7,384 nt of DNA from a bacterium (GTDB lineage: Bacteria; JALSQH01). The position numbers and the translations under genes are program-made. Shown here in pieces: positions 7,019-7,384 of this stretch. The number at the start of each line of letters is the position of its first letter. The stretch's first letter is position 1. Location: contig JALTID010000199.1 of NCBI GenBank assembly GCA_027004335.1, positions 1-7,384 of the forward strand, written 5' to 3'. Under the pieces are notes generated by a model. It saw nothing but the letters and a program-made list of their open reading frames with translations, did not search any database and was not told the DNA's origin.

Positions 7019-7023
7019 CCTTC
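7019..7023 (-). promoter_or_regulatory. Ribosome binding site fixing the ybeY start
   Basis: GAAGG on the minus strand lies 9 bases before ATG 7009 and inside the pgpH coding tail. It makes ATG 7009 more likely than the in-frame TTG at 7018. Confidence 0.5.
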
Positions 7024-7184
7024 ATGGGCTGATTAAGAACAACACCAGGGTAATCTATCCTGTGGTGAAAAGCACCGGATAGAACCTGCAGGAAACTCTC
7101 CTTAATCTTTTTAATATCGCTGAAAGTTAGATTTGTTTCATCTAACTGGCCGTCTTCAATAATTCCCATCACAATTTTATCAAT

Positions 7185-7210
7185 CAAAAACTCCTCAAAG
7201 TTCTGGAAGC
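7185..7210. other. Head-to-head join between truncated pgpH and truncated tpiA
   Basis: Left of this interval the minus strand encodes the PgpH C-terminus; right of it the plus strand encodes the middle of TpiA. Both genes lose their 5' portion here. Both readings look family-like for a few codons (FLIDKIV on minus, KVLEAGLKPI on plus), so the exact point cannot be set by eye. No IS ends or target-site duplication are visible. Confidence 0.75.
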
Positions 7211-7384
7211 AGGCCTTAAACCAATCCACTGTATTGGAGAAACATTACAAGAGCGGGAAGAAGGCCAGATGCTGGAAGTCCTTAAACGGCAGGTTAAAGG
7301 TGGACTGAGCAACCTTACAGCTGAACAGATGACAGGGATTGTGATAGCCTATGAGCCGATCTGGGCGATTGGAACCGGTAAGAC
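7197..7384 (+). pseudogene. tpiA: Internal fragment of triosephosphate isomerase, 5' end missing, cut by window edge
   Basis: The plus strand reads KVLEAGLKPIHCIGETLQER from 7197, then LEVLKRQVKGGL and AYEPIWAIGTGK up to the edge. Triosephosphate isomerase interconverts glyceraldehyde-3-phosphate and dihydroxyacetone phosphate in glycolysis. CIGETLQERE and the active-site signature AYEPIWAIGTG are diagnostic, with the catalytic Glu encoded at 7353-7355. The N-terminal half, with the catalytic Lys and His, is missing. The frame closes at a TAA at 7143 with no plausible start, and the sequence to the left belongs to pgpH on the other strand. Bases 7231-7384 are 49% G+C (76 of 154 counted), higher than the neighbouring sequence (35% for 7141-7200, 43% for 6901-6960). 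This is consistent with, but does not prove, a different origin. Confidence 0.85.

Larger units (their letters stand above)
6945..7229 (-). pseudogene. C-terminal fragment of PgpH/YqfF 7TM-HD phosphohydrolase, 5' end missing
   Basis: Only the last 90 or so residues of a normally 700-plus-residue protein are present. PgpH/YqfF proteins are membrane-bound HD-domain enzymes, and some degrade cyclic di-AMP. The distinctive end of the family is clear: IEDGQLDETNLT, then DIKKIKESF, then FHHRIDYPG. A charged tail of about 30 residues follows and overlaps ybeY. The family-like sequence begins only near FEEFLIDKIV (about 7200). Upstream of that the frame soon meets a stop (near 7245), and the opposite strand becomes triosephosphate isomerase. 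The only start candidate, GTG 7229, is not a natural start. The HD catalytic core and all membrane segments are absent, so this piece cannot be active. It may be a genuinely broken gene or the product of a chimeric join. Confidence 0.82.

Overview
The window is a gene-dense stretch of bacterial chromosome, roughly 40% G+C by my hand estimate, with no RNA gene, CRISPR array or transposase that I can see. The proteins are rich in Lys and Glu. A surface protein has a signal peptide ending in a possible lipoprotein cysteine, and the PHA synthase-like protein has class III spacing. Together these suggest a Gram-negative, possibly thermophilic, bacterium, but the sequence alone does not fix the phylum.

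Layout, left to right. (1) A leftward operon runs from about 2731 to the left edge. It holds a class III PHA synthase-like alpha/beta hydrolase, a DnaQ-type 3'-5' exonuclease, and a GlcD-type FAD-linked oxidase that runs off the left edge. The genes overlap or are 2 bases apart, so translational coupling is likely. (2) A 52-base intergenic gap (2732-2783) holds two back-to-back promoter candidates whose -10 boxes overlap on opposite strands inside a palindrome. (3) From 2784 to 5732 a rightward gene encodes a 982-residue exported protein with about five Ig-like modules and a C-terminal FG-GAP-like region carrying two Ca2+-binding loops. (4) From about 7200 to 5710 a leftward block holds the C-terminal end of a PgpH/YqfF 7TM-HD protein, then YbeY and CorC/YbeX. 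This is a widely conserved RNA-processing and membrane gene cluster. (5) At the right edge, on the plus strand, lies an internal piece of triosephosphate isomerase.

The most notable structural observation is near 7185-7210. A pgpH gene lacking everything but its C-terminus meets, head to head, a tpiA gene lacking its N-terminal half. Neither gene can be functional as written. This is either a real rearrangement breakpoint or a chimeric join made in amplification or assembly. The second point of interest is the PHA synthase-like enzyme, in which the usual nucleophilic cysteine is a serine although the spacing of the rest of the triad is retained. I found no convincing sign of a wholly new multi-gene system. 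The surface protein is the least characterised gene here.
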